A DNA stretch of 64,000 bases from Leishmania martiniquensis (GCF_017916325.1 NC_090167.1:104501-168500); one strand, 5' to 3'; positions 19,278-29,277 are shown, counted from the first letter of the stretch. Made by a program: numbers and translations. The notes: a model not told the origin generated them from the letters alone.

Positions 19278-19820
19278 AGTGCAGACAGGAGTCGATCTCA
19301 ACTCGGTCACCCGCCTCCCACACAGGGCTCCGTTGCGTAGGCGCCAGGCAGCCCTGTGTGGGAGGCGGACAGCCATGCGCCGCCCCAGCCATCTCAGCGC
19401 GGACTCCCACTCAGAGCACCGCCCCGCAGGTCGCCCACCTCGCCCCACACCACAGCGTACCGGTCGCCACGTCACGCATCCCTCCGAGTGCACCACGCCA
19501 CCAGTGGGCAGACTGAGGGCCGGGTGAGGTGCGTTCGAGCCGCGTTAGCACTTTGCCCACTGTGCGGGGGCGGCCAAACGGGTTTGCTGGCTTGGGCCGC
19601 TCCGACAATGCGCCGCCGAGGGAAGGGCTGACCGCCGCCCGCAGGTAGTCTTACACCACTCCGATCCCCCCCTACGCCGTAGGCAGCTCGCCCTGTGGTC
19701 ACCACTAGAGGTGGTTCGGCACTGAGAAGGACAGGGGGAGGGGGCTGCCTGACTTCCTCCCGCAGAGAGTGAGGCGCGGGGCCTTGAGATGCCAACGCAC
19801 ACAGAGCAGTGCACCGTCAT
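19278..19820 (-). mobile_element. SIDER-like degenerate retroposon, copy 1
   Basis: A 543-bp element almost identical to 25854-26395: by eye they differ by one extra base (CCAACG against CCACG) and one substitution near the right end. It begins AGTGCAGACAGG and ends GCACCGTCAT (plus strand). Size, GC-rich sequence and position in a 3' flank (about 600 nt after the stop of the 20425-25113 gene) match Leishmania SIDER elements, truncated relatives of ingi/L1Tc-type retroposons. No reading frame, poly(A) tail or target-site duplication is evident. The SIDER name is inferred and was not confirmed by a database comparison. Known: many SIDER2 copies in 3' UTRs lower mRNA stability. Confidence 0.7.
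19311..19368. repeat. Perfect 19-bp inverted repeat inside SIDER-like copy 1
   Basis: The arm 19311-19329 (CCGCCTCCCACACAGGGCT) is exactly complementary to 19350-19368, with a 20-base loop. It would form a very stable GC-rich hairpin in RNA from either strand. Confidence 0.92.
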
Positions 19821-20424
19821 CAGGAGGCGGACGATCAACACAAGAAGTAGCACAAGACGAGCCGTCAGCTGCTCGACGACAAAGAGCGGGGCGACACATC
19901 GCGTACAGGATATACAGGGAAGGGAGGGGTGCGTGTGCCGTCGACGTGAATTCTCTCTTCGCCACTCAGACGGAAGCGCAATACTAAAAAAGCACGTCAG
20001 CGGAGAGATGTGACGGTCCGTCAACGATCCACTGCGCCCTGAAATGGAGTGGCGCGCACCGGCAGCTCCCTCTACGCGGTGTTTGCCAGTCTGTGTGTGT
20101 GTAAGCTCATTCCTTCGGCACCCCACACACCCTGTAGAACATGGGAGACAGAGAGACCGTGCCGCAAAGCAGAAGCGGCCCCGCATGGGGTCCTACGGCG
20201 GCGAACGCCCCATGGCAGCCAACAGTAAGCCGCCAGCATGCCAGCCAACCACACGCACCCTCAAGTACGCACGAGCAGGCTGAAAACGGGGGCACTCGAT
20301 CACCGCGTCTTCGGATATGAAGTGGTGCTTCCCTGCGCACGTGACTCGCCTCCATCGCCCATCCGACCCGCTCCCCCCGCTCTCCCTTCTTTCTCCAGCT
20401 TCGATGCGCCAGCTTGCAGCGGCA
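19821..20424 (-). other. 3' flank of the coiled-coil membrane protein gene
   Basis: About 600 bases between the stop of the 20425-25113 gene and SIDER-like copy 1. It includes a short TG run near 20093-20102 and no gene. Confidence 0.5.
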
Positions 20425-23400
20425 TCACGTCATGTCTACATCGTTCCACTGCAACTTGTGGTATCGCCGCGTGGATTCAGGATTGCGCACCATCGTCGAT
20501 GCTTGCGTGGCGAATGGCGTTGGGCTGCCCTGCGCACTCACCGACGGAGGCGGCGGCGCAGGGCTGTGGTGTGCAGCCAGCCCTCTATCCACGTCGCAGA
20601 AATGACAAGCGTTCGAGGAGTCGCTGCCCTCACCGCTGTAGGCCAACTCCTGCAGTGAGCGCACCTTTCGCGGCGTTGCGCTCCCCGGTCCGGTCGCCGT
20701 TGCAGCCTCCGACGTGGTGCGCGGAGACGGAGCTGGGGTATGCACCGCACCACGGGCCTTTTCAAGCTCGTCTCGGCTGATTTTCAGCTGCTTCTCGAGG
20801 AGAGCGATTGTCTCTTCCTGCGCGGCAGAGCGTCGCTCGGCTTTCTCGAGCTTTTCCTTCATGGCTGAGGGACTCTGCGGCTGTCGCCTTTCCGCGAGAG
20901 ACTGCTTGAGCTGCGCGACAGCCGCGGACTGCTTCTGCAGTGCCGCGGCCTGCCGCACCGCGAAGGACTCGGCCTCATGCAGTCGACGCTCCGTCAACGC
21001 ACCGTTGGCGACGGCGCTGATCAATTCGACGTAGCACACCTCCAGCATGCCATAGTAGCCCTGAACGAGAGCAGCATGCAGCTGTGCCAATTTCCGAACG
21101 TCCTCATGCGTGAAGAAACGGGCGGAGGCCGAGACAGTGCGCCTCACAAGGGCGTCGCGGGAACGCGAGAGGGCAGGCGCGTCGCCCACCAAGTTCTCCA
21201 GCGAGGTGAACGCATCCGCCGCCCACGTGGCCCAGTGCTCGTTCATGTGGCTCCACTGCCCTCGCAAAGCGTGCGCCTCCCACTCCCACAGCACAGCACA
21301 GCACATGGCGTGCCACGCAAGAAGGGCCTCCGAGCAGCGAGTCATACAAGACTCGAGCACATGCCACTTCAGAGGAGACTCCCCGAACGCGGAAAAATCG
21401 CCGCAGTGTCCAGCGCCATTCCTCTTTGACCGCAGCGTCGGCGAGCGCGCCCCCATCGATGTCTCTCCTGCGGCGATGAGTGTGTGTAGGCGAACAATTG
21501 TATCATCGAAGAAGCGACGCCCCCGACGGTACTTTGTCAGAACACAGACAGACGCAAGTAAAGCAGCAAGCATCCCTGATACGCGGAGAAGCGGGGTGAA
21601 GCGCGCCGGACCTCCACGAGCAGCCGCTAGCTCGCCGTCCTTCGGCGCGTGTGCCAATGTTCCGGTGAACCTCCACGTGAGCCTTACCGGCTCAACGCTG
21701 ATCCTCAGTATCTGCCTGAAGGCATCCATGGCGCTTGCGTCGACTGGCAACTTGAGCAGCTCTTCTTCGAGAGCCTTGCCCACGCCACCACAGACGCTTC
21801 GATTGCGCTGCGTCACCTCCACGCACGCCTCCTCGGCGCTCCTCACCACCGCTGCGTAAAACGCCTGCCGCGCTTTCTGCGCCGTCTGTTGATGGGTCTC
21901 CTCGATACCCACGAGCTGCGCCCTGCATGCAGCGATTCGAGTCCCAAGATCGCGCACTTCCTCCTCATGGCGCTTCCGTTTCGTCTCGCTTTGCGCCTGG
22001 CACGCCTCTTCGCGTTGACGCAGCTGTGTGGCAGTACGCCGCTGCGCCTCGGCCGCGGCCTCCTCTAGGTCCCTAGCGTGCTTTGTAGTCAGCCGGTCGG
22101 AGGCCGCAGTGACCGCTGCTTGTGTCTCAGCCGCACACTGTGCTGCAAGCTGCTCCTTCTCGAGCATCCACTTACGTGATGAGATGCGCTGCTGTGCTTC
22201 GCGTTCCTCATCCCGTGCCTGCCGCGCCGCCACAGCGCCGTTCTCACGTGCTTTGAAGAGCTGCGCATCGAACTCCAAGCGCATCCGCTGTGCCGCCGCC
22301 CCGCACTCCGCCTGCGCCTGCTGTTTCGACCTCTCGCACGCGTCAGCACCTCGCCGGACTTCCTCAAGCTCTCGCTGCAATTGCGATGCCGCCGTTGCCG
22401 CGCTGCTGTTAAGCATGGATAGCTCCCTGACAAGGCGCTCGGTGCATGCGGCCTCGGCCTTCTTAGCCGCGACAGTGCTCGCGCGGCGCATCTCCTCGCC
22501 CAGCGCTGCCAGCTCTGCCCCGCATCGTTCCTCAGCCGCGCGGCGCTCCACCGTCTCGCACCGCAGCTGAGTATTTGACAGCTGCGCCGCGCAGGAGGCG
22601 TTCATCTGCGCTCGCTCGGAGTGAAAGGATGCTTGGGCCTGCTCTGCAGCCGCCATGCAGGCGGCCACACGCCTCACGCCCTCTGCTCTGGCGGCTTCGA
22701 GTGCCCGTTGAAGATGTACAAAGGTGCTATCCGCGCCTTCGTCGAATGCGGCCCCCCTCACGGCCCATTGGCCGCTGCCGTTCACCTTCGCTTGCGGCAC
22801 CGGCAGAGACGCGCTTTCCGACAGCGCTCCCGTCGAGACACTCCGGGGAAGAGCGCACTCCTCCTCGAGAGAGGCCGACTGCTTTGCACGGTCGGCGTCT
22901 GACGAGCTGCGCGCATCGCGTACACAATGCTCACACTTTTGTGCAGCCGCGGCCAAGCTTTCGGCGCGCCGCTGCTTCTCTTTCTCAGAGTGGAAGAGGC
23001 TCCCAGCAGGAGCAGCAGCAGTGGCCGCAGTCACCTCCGGCGCATCTGCGAGAGCCACCTGAGCCTCGTGAGTCGCTCCTTCGCCCGACCGCAGTCGCCT
23101 ATCCTGCTCGTCAGGGCCAGCCGTGGGGGGCGACAGGCTCGCCCGACAATGCGTAAGCTGCTCCAGGCACTTACGAAGCTGTGCGCTCACCTCTTTCTTC
23201 GCCCCCTCGCTCGTGTTCAAGCACATCACTCTCGAGTTGCCTAAGCTGCCTCTGCAGCTTTGAACCTCAAGCTCCACCTCATGCCGACTCGGCGCGCATC
23301 GCCTCTCGCAAGCCGCCACCCGGCCCTCGCACGCGGCGAGGACTGCGGCAGCATGCGCCGCACTCGCCCTCTGCTTCTCAGCCTCTGAATCAGCACGTGC

Positions 23401-25113
23401 ATAGAAGGCCTGCAGGCGTGGGAATTGCCATTGCTGCAGCCGAGCGTCGATGGAAGCCTGTCGAATACGGCGCGTTGCCTCCACTTCCCCGGCATCGCCT
23501 TCTCCAGTTTGTGAGGAGCGCTGCACAGCCGCTTGTGAAGACACCACAATGTCCATCACAAGACTGCCGTCCCGCAGCGCCACCTCGACTCGCCGCGTCG
23601 CGTCGCCGTCGCTTCGCAGCAGCTCCCATACGTCATCTCTTGCCAGGCCCTCCATCTCGTCACGATACGTGTGCAGCAACGTCGGCCATAGCGCACCCTC
23701 CAAGCGGCGCGTGTGCGTTGTGTGCACTTCGTGTGCAGCAGTGGCACAAGGGGTCGCCTCCGCCAACGTCCTCGATGATGCCTTCTCCGTCTTCGAAGAG
23801 GGCGAAGAGCCAGCAGGAGTGGCCCCTTTGTGCGCCACTCTCGTGGCCGAGATGGAATGGTTGCCCGGCGCCGGTGTGTCAGCGAGAGACGACGCGGATA
23901 TAAACACGCCCCACAGTGAGTGCAACGGCTTCCACAGTGAGAGGAGGGCTGACGAGGCGGCGCGGGTGTTGAAGAGGGTACGATTCGCCTTCGCGGCCAC
24001 AGCAGACGATGCGTTGCCAGATACCGCATGATGCAGCGACCTCGGAGGGGCTGAAAAAGGAGCTGCGGACCTGCCAATCCAACGATACAGTGCCTGCACG
24101 GTTCTGCCGAGAATGAGTAGAGGCTCAGCGACGAGCTGCACCAAGGAGTGCGCAACCGACGCGGCGAGAGTGGTAACTGTCGTCAGCCCCCATCCCTCGC
24201 CATTCCCAGCGGCGATGGAGGAGATGTACCGAGACATTGGATGCACATCCCCATCGATGCGCGGTAGGATGGTGTATACGGGATCCCAAATATACGCCTT
24301 CGTAGCAGCCAAAACCGCGCCGACGAAGCGGAAGACACGGGGTGCACCTACGTAGCGGAGCACGTGCCACAGTGCGCGACGCGCGTGCAGCGCCACCTGA
24401 CGGTGAAATTCAGGCACAAGCCAGTCGGGCCACCTCCTTTTGGGGATAGCGCTGTCGCGCAGCCGCGCCCGCGGCGTCGACGAGCCCCTGCTGGAGGAAA
24501 AATACGACGGGTTGTAGTCGGCCGACGCCGACACGACGAGGGCAGTGGCACAGAGCACAGTGGAGAGCACGACGCCGACGAAAAGTATTGTCTTGAGCGA
24601 AAAAAGGAGCAAACTCTGCCCGTCGTCCAACACTACCGCCGTGGTGGACTCCTCGCCTGAGAAAAAGCCGCCGCGACGAGTGGACTCGAGGACCAGCGGC
24701 GTTTCCGACCCTGCTATATTCTCATCCATGGTCGACGCTGCAGAAGCCTTCGACGTGTGATCACGCGCCTTCTCCCGCTTGGAGGGGTCAACAGATTTGC
24801 CGCCGTGCTCGCTGGAGCGAGTGATGCTGCTCAAGGGCGGAATGCGGGGCGGTGTGACGCGTGTCGCTACGTAGTCTTTAATGCGCGAGGCCGCCAAGGC
24901 TGCCGAGCCGGGTAGCTGACTCTCTGGCAGCGAATCTTGCGCGGGGGCTGGGCTCTGAGACGTCTTCACGCTGCTGTTGCGTCCACGCTTCGCTACGCTC
25001 AGCTGACGTGCATACTCACGATCGAACTCTGGCACCCCGCGGGTCTCGATAGTGCTCCGGTGGGAAGAGGAGGTTCTCACCGACGGCGTGCGGTGTGCAC
25101 TCTCAGCGGGCAT
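20425..25113 (-). CDS. Large coiled-coil protein with two predicted membrane segments
   Basis: 1562 residues from the first ATG. The N-terminal ~165 residues are Ser/Arg-rich and disordered. A hydrophobic span lies at about 168-196 (LLLFSLKTILFVGVVLSTVL). A long region of mixed character follows. A long Glu/Ala/Gln/Arg-rich coiled coil covers about 570-1110, with regularly placed Cys (CEGRVAACERRC and later CERSKQQAQAECGAAAQ). A second hydrophobic span is at about 1172-1195 (GMLAALLASVCVL). A Trp/His-rich helical block (WEWEAHALRGQW, HWATWAAD) and a second short coiled coil (about 1384-1451) come next. The C-terminus is Pro/Ser-rich. With two spans, the large coil would sit on one side of a membrane and both ends on the other. 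I do not recognise the family. A structural or tethering role is only a guess. Confidence 0.82.
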   Translation of the reverse strand: MPAESAHRTPSVRTSSSHRSTIETRGVPEFDREYARQLSVAKRGRNSSVKTSQSPAPAQDSLPESQLPGSAALAASRIKDYVATRVTPPRIPPLSSITRSSEHGGKSVDPSKREKARDHTSKASAASTMDENIAGSETPLVLESTRRGGFFSGEESTTAVVLDDGQSLLLFSLKTILFVGVVLSTVLCATALVVSASADYNPSYFSSSRGSSTPRARLRDSAIPKRRWPDWLVPEFHRQVALHARRALWHVLRYVGAPRVFRFVGAVLAATKAYIWDPVYTILPRIDGDVHPMSRYISSIAAGNGEGWGLTTVTTLAASVAHSLVQLVAEPLLILGRTVQALYRWIGRSAAPFSAPPRSLHHAVSGNASSAVAAKANRTLFNTRAASSALLSLWKPLHSLWGVFISASSLADTPAPGNHSISATRVAHKGATPAGSSPSSKTEKASSRTLAEATPCATAAHEVHTTHTRRLEGALWPTLLHTYRDEMEGLARDDVWELLRSDGDATRRVEVALRDGSLVMDIVVSSQAAVQRSSQTGEGDAGEVEATRRIRQASIDARLQQWQFPRLQAFYARADSEAEKQRASAAHAAAVLAACEGRVAACERRCAPSRHEVELEVQSCRGSLGNSRVMCLNTSEGAKKEVSAQLRKCLEQLTHCRASLSPPTAGPDEQDRRLRSGEGATHEAQVALADAPEVTAATAAAPAGSLFHSEKEKQRRAESLAAAAQKCEHCVRDARSSSDADRAKQSASLEEECALPRSVSTGALSESASLPVPQAKVNGSGQWAVRGAAFDEGADSTFVHLQRALEAARAEGVRRVAACMAAAEQAQASFHSERAQMNASCAAQLSNTQLRCETVERRAAEERCGAELAALGEEMRRASTVAAKKAEAACTERLVRELSMLNSSAATAASQLQRELEEVRRGADACERSKQQAQAECGAAAQRMRLEFDAQLFKARENGAVAARQARDEEREAQQRISSRKWMLEKEQLAAQCAAETQAAVTAASDRLTTKHARDLEEAAAEAQRRTATQLRQREEACQAQSETKRKRHEEEVRDLGTRIAACRAQLVGIEETHQQTAQKARQAFYAAVVRSAEEACVEVTQRNRSVCGGVGKALEEELLKLPVDASAMDAFRQILRISVEPVRLTWRFTGTLAHAPKDGELAAARGGPARFTPLLRVSGMLAALLASVCVLTKYRRGRRFFDDTIVRLHTLIAAGETSMGARSPTLRSKRNGAGHCGDFSAFGESPLKWHVLESCMTRCSEALLAWHAMCCAVLWEWEAHALRGQWSHMNEHWATWAADAFTSLENLVGDAPALSRSRDALVRRTVSASARFFTHEDVRKLAQLHAALVQGYYGMLEVCYVELISAVANGALTERRLHEAESFAVRQAAALQKQSAAVAQLKQSLAERRQPQSPSAMKEKLEKAERRSAAQEETIALLEKQLKISRDELEKARGAVHTPAPSPRTTSEAATATGPGSATPRKVRSLQELAYSGEGSDSSNACHFCDVDRGLAAHHSPAPPPPSVSAQGSPTPFATQASTMVRNPESTRRYHKLQWNDVDMT

Positions 25114-25853
25114 CCTTGTGTTCGGAGAGCTACGGTTTAGCTCGGGTACTTCTTATTCAGTTCGCACGACCCTTATATCCATCTACTGGGCATGGCAGCC
25201 TCTCTACTGGGACGGGCAGAAGCAGCGCGCGCGTACAGATGCGTCAGAGTACAGGTATGAGTGCGACGGCCTGCCTCACTCGCGCACACCTCACGCACAC
25301 ACACATGCACGCGCACGCCTTCCCACCGTGAACGGGTGCGGGTGTGCAGAGGAGAGCCAAGCAGGAGGCGAGAGAGTCTAAAGAGTGCGCGGCACTAGTA
25401 CTGTGCTCGCACGTGAATCGCGCGAAGTGCAGCCGTCGGGAGAGGAGAAGTGACAACGAAAAAGCCCCCAAGAAAGAGAGAGAAACGGACAGACAGACGG
25501 ACAGAGTTGCCTCAGCGACGCATGAGAGATATCTAAAGACCGAACGAAAAGGGGGCAGACAGCCGCACGCAAAGGAACCGTCCCCGCCGTCGTAACGGCG
25601 TCGCTCCTGAAGAAGCGTGTGTGTTTGTATGTGTGTGCGGGATGGAATACGGCGCGGTCACATGTGCAGGAGTATGTGCTGACTTCGCTGGCAGAGCTGC
25701 TCTGTTGACGTGTTGCTTTCGTCACCGTCAGCGCACACAGTCCCGCAGACAGCAGAGCGGCCAACGGAAGGGAGCCGTCGACCTCCCTGTCCTCATTCAG
25801 GGAAGCGATGAGCGGCCGCTTTCGTTCTCCACCATAGCGCTTCACTGCCGTAC
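25114..25853 (-). other. Spacer, 5' side of the coiled-coil gene
   Basis: Between SIDER-like copy 2 and the ATG at 25113. It includes purine-rich plus-strand tracts (for example 25440-25500) that could act as pyrimidine tracts on the transcribed strand. No gene is seen. Confidence 0.5.
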
Positions 25854-26395
25854 AGTGCAGACAGGAGTCGATCTCAACTCGGTCACCCGCCTCCCACACA
25901 GGGCTCCGTTGCGTAGGCGCCAGGCAGCCCTGTGTGGGAGGCGGACAGCCATGCGCCGCCCCAGCCATCTCAGCGCGGACTCCCACTCAGAGCACCGCCC
26001 CGCAGGTCGCCCACCTCGCCCCACACCACAGCGTACCGGTCGCCACGTCACGCATCCCTCCGAGTGCACCACGCCACCAGTGGGCAGACTGAGGGCCGGG
26101 TGAGGTGCGTTCGAGCCGCGTTAGCACTTTGCCCACTGTGCGGGGGCGGCCAAACGGGTTTGCTGGCTTGGGCCGCTCCGACAATGCGCCGCCGAGGGAA
26201 GGGCTGACCGCCGCCCGCAGGTAGTCTTACACCACTCCGATCCCCCCCTACGCCGTAGGCAGCTCGCCCTGTGGTCACCACTAGAGGTGGTTCGGCACTG
26301 AGAAGGACAGGGGGAGGGGGCTGCCTGACTTCCTCCCGCAGAGAGTGAGGCGCGGGGCCTTGAGATGCCACGCACACAGAGCAGTGCACCATCAT
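25854..26395 (-). mobile_element. SIDER-like degenerate retroposon, copy 2
   Basis: Second copy of the ~540-bp element, in the same orientation as copy 1 and offset by 6576 bases. It starts about 210 nt after the stop codon of the BART-domain gene, so it should lie in that gene's 3' UTR. The 276-base stretches 19356-19631 and 25932-26207 translate identically, and the copies are virtually the same throughout. SIDER identity is inferred from size, composition and location. Confidence 0.7.
25887..25944. repeat. Perfect 19-bp inverted repeat inside SIDER-like copy 2
   Basis: Arms 25887-25905 and 25926-25944 are identical to those in copy 1 and separated by the same 20-base loop. Confidence 0.92.
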
Positions 26396-26604
26396 GGAAG
26401 TGCGGATTCAAGGTACAATGATGAAAGGGTAAATAGACATAGTCCTCAAGCCCCTACACCTTTTTTTCCTGCTCTTCCTCCTCTACAGAGGTGTTTTCGG
26501 AGGGAGCAGCAGAAATGAGGCACAGCGAGTGAAGTGGAAAAGGGAGAGTAAAAGCTGCAGGGCAGGCGTGTCGGCGCCTGCAGCGGCCCTCTTCGCGCTC
26601 TCTT

Positions 26605-29277
26605 TCAGCGGTTAAACCGAGGCTTCTGCGGCTTTGGCTTCTGCGTAGTGCCGGTGCTCGCGCGTGTGATGGAGAGGCGGGATCGGTTATGGGCACCACC
26701 CCCGCATTGTCCGCCGTGCGCATCGTCCATTACAACCGTTACCCTCGCGGCAGTTTTCGGTGCAGCGGAGCGTGCCGAGTGAACGTGGTTGGATAAAAGC
26801 GAAGAGGAGCCAGGTGAGCCTGCCACAGTATCGTACTCTCGGCTGCTCTCGCTCTGCCGTGGCTGTGGCGACGGCGCCGGCCCATTCGTTGAGGATGGCA
26901 GCTCATCCAACATTGCTGTCATGCTGCCCCTCGTTGAGATCAGAGTGTTGGTATCCGGCGCGATAGGGGGCAAGTCTCTTCCAGGGCGCGTGGTTTCCCG
27001 CTTACGGTAAGGCGGTGCACCGATGCCCTGCGCTCCACGGCCCGCCTCCTCGATCTTAAGGAGAGGAGTGGGAAAGAGCTTGCGTGGAGGCGGGCCGCGG
27101 CCTCGTCCTCTCGAGAGCAGCAATGCACGCACCGGGAGCACTGCGTTTTCATGCAGTGGTGGCGTGTGCGAGAGGCGCGTGAGCGACGGCAACTGCCCCG
27201 GGGAAAGATGCTGCGGCTCGGACCCGGGACGAGGTGCGAGAGAGGCACTTGCGACAGCGGTCACTAGTTGGCTTGCCGAGTGCAGCTGCGCCTCCTGTTG
27301 TCTCGTTGAGCTCTGAGGGGCAGTCCTGAGCTTCGAGTCGGCCGCAAATGTATCAGACTCGCTTCCTGCCGCCGGGCGAGTGTATGTAGACTGAATCAGC
27401 GCACGCAGGCCACGCACGCCTGTCACGGCAACCGCAGGCGCATTCCCTTCGCCTCCACAGTCGAGGTGGTACTCTTCGTGGATGTAGTCCATAATCCAAT
27501 CAAAGAAGCTCTCGAAGCCGCTCATTGCCAGCACAAGCCGCCATGCTGGAAAGGACAAGACGCTTTGTGTACCCCCGAGCGGCGGACAGTCGCCCAAAGC
27601 AGCTTCCGAGTCCTCCATCAGGTCGGCGGCCGGCGTATCGTAGAGGGCTTCCACGAATTCGGCCTCGTCAAAGCCGGAGACGTGGTGGGTAAGCACCGAC
27701 AAGAGCGCCGCTGACACACGTTCGCCGAACTCTTCATACACCTGATACTCGGCGTGCGTGTGTTCGCCAGCCACAGGCACTGTGGAGCCCCCGTCAGGGT
27801 TTGCACCACCATCGCACGTCAGCGCAGCCTCCGCCGCCCTTGAAGAGGCGTCGATGTTGCGGCAGTGAGGCAGAAAGACTTTGTGCTTTTCGTAAAGGAA
27901 TACGGCCACGCTGCGCATGAAGCGCCTGTCGCGCACCAGCTGCTCCACGCAAGCGACAGACTGAAGAAAGCGCTGCAGTCGGCGAGTTGCCTGCTCAGCC
28001 AGCGCAGCTGGATGGCTCAACATTGTGCCGCCTCCAGTGCCGTGCGCAGGGGCATGAAGGGTGTTACGGCGCGTCACTTCTCCTCTCAGAAGTTCTTCCC
28101 ATGTGAAGGGCGCGTCCGAAAGCGAATGAGAGGAGACTGCAGCCCCGACACCACTCCCTCCGGTGGCTGCGTGCAGCACCGATTCTGAAGCCGACAGCTG
28201 CGCCGCCGACGCAGCAAGCGCGAACGCCGCCGCGCGGTGGTCTGCCGCTATGAACACCTCAGAGCCGCTGAGGTCTCCGTCTGATGAAGCGCGTCCCGCG
28301 TTCCCCTCAGCCTTGTCGTCCTCGCCGCGCTGCAGACACCAGTCTTCGTAGAGCTGCTCCAGCGCGCTTTCCTCCAGCACCGCGAACGTTCGAGACGATG
28401 GGGCGTACGTGCGTGCTGGAGCGCTCTCCGTAGTCGAGAAGGACCTCATGGACGGCGGCCGCGCCGTCCCGGCAGCTGCGCTTGCCATCCTAGCCGAGCC
28501 CAGCGACTGATCGTGACGCTGCTCGCGCCGCACATCTTCGGCGAGGAGAGCCATAAGATGCTGAAACTCAGAGTTCGTTGTATGCCACTGAAGTGCTCCC
28601 TCCACTGCGGATGAGAGAGGCACCGATGCACTCGCGGTGTCCTCTGCACCCGCAGAGGCGGGACTCATAGACGGCGAAGCTGCGGAGCTGTGGCTTCCAT
28701 GGCCGCGCCAGTCCTCTGCCTGGGGCCGCTCCTCCTCAGCGCTCGCGGGGATTCCCCATAACGCCTTCGCACATGAGCGGAGAGCCGATCCGCATGTGGC
28801 CAATTCTGACTGTTCCAAAGACGGCGTAGATGACCCCCTCGCTAGCAGGTACCTTTCCAGGCGCGCGTTCGGTGACGCAGCGAGCCCGCGGTCCACACGG
28901 CCAGTAGCGCTTGATAGCGCCCTGCCCACCGACCTGGAGCTTCCAAGTAGCGCCTGCGTTTCCGTGCGAGCGCGTCGAACAACCTCCTCATCATCGCCCA
29001 TGTCCCTGCCGCTCTCGCTGCTCCCGTCGGTCGACTGAGGAGTCGCGCTGCGACGCGGCGAACGAGCTGTGCGGGGGTCGGGGCTTTGAGTACTCGGCAG
29101 AGAGGACGACGACGAACCTGAGCGCATCATTTCTGCCTCTGTGTAGCGCCTCTCACCTTCATAGTAATAGGACCGCTTCGGCAGATCTATTGGTGCAGCT
29201 GCAGAGCTAACCAAGAAGTGGCCACGATCGAATGCAGCGGCTTGGCGCTTGTCCACAGGTTTTGCCTTGATGGACAT
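26605..29277 (-). CDS. BART-domain (ARL2-binding/CFAP36-type) protein
   Basis: 890 residues from the ATG at 29277 (MSIKAKP). The frame continues to 29370, but a pyrimidine tract and CACAG lie just before 29277. Residues about 445-600 form an all-helical block: RFMRSVAVFLYEKHKVFLP, then HAEYQVYEEFGERVSAALLS, HHVSGFDEAEFVEAL, and SFPAWRLVLAMSGFESFFDW. This matches the BART domain (a Y..F..Y...[IVL]E pattern, then L....F..F...M), which in ARL2BP and CFAP36 binds the small GTPases ARL2/ARL3, with links to cilia. A 70-residue acidic insertion splits the domain. The long N- and C-terminal parts are Ser/Pro/Arg-rich and unstructured. Full length is far above ARL2BP (about 160) or CFAP36 (about 340). 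Domain call moderate to good; partner and localisation are inferred. Confidence 0.8.
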   Translation of the reverse strand: MSIKAKPVDKRQAAAFDRGHFLVSSAAAPIDLPKRSYYYEGERRYTEAEMMRSGSSSSSLPSTQSPDPRTARSPRRSATPQSTDGSSESGRDMGDDEEVVRRARTETQALLGSSRSVGRALSSATGRVDRGLAASPNARLERYLLARGSSTPSLEQSELATCGSALRSCAKALWGIPASAEEERPQAEDWRGHGSHSSAASPSMSPASAGAEDTASASVPLSSAVEGALQWHTTNSEFQHLMALLAEDVRREQRHDQSLGSARMASAAAGTARPPSMRSFSTTESAPARTYAPSSRTFAVLEESALEQLYEDWCLQRGEDDKAEGNAGRASSDGDLSGSEVFIAADHRAAAFALAASAAQLSASESVLHAATGGSGVGAAVSSHSLSDAPFTWEELLRGEVTRRNTLHAPAHGTGGGTMLSHPAALAEQATRRLQRFLQSVACVEQLVRDRRFMRSVAVFLYEKHKVFLPHCRNIDASSRAAEAALTCDGGANPDGGSTVPVAGEHTHAEYQVYEEFGERVSAALLSVLTHHVSGFDEAEFVEALYDTPAADLMEDSEAALGDCPPLGGTQSVLSFPAWRLVLAMSGFESFFDWIMDYIHEEYHLDCGGEGNAPAVAVTGVRGLRALIQSTYTRPAAGSESDTFAADSKLRTAPQSSTRQQEAQLHSASQLVTAVASASLAPRPGSEPQHLSPGQLPSLTRLSHTPPLHENAVLPVRALLLSRGRGRGPPPRKLFPTPLLKIEEAGRGAQGIGAPPYRKRETTRPGRDLPPIAPDTNTLISTRGSMTAMLDELPSSTNGPAPSPQPRQSESSREYDTVAGSPGSSSLLSNHVHSARSAAPKTAARVTVVMDDAHGGQCGGGAHNRSRLSITRASTGTTQKPKPQKPRFNR

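Noticed and set aside
19356..19631. 91-residue plus-strand frame repeated identically at 25932-26207
   Set aside because: Identity is due to the duplicated SIDER-like element, and the frame is on the non-transcribed strand.
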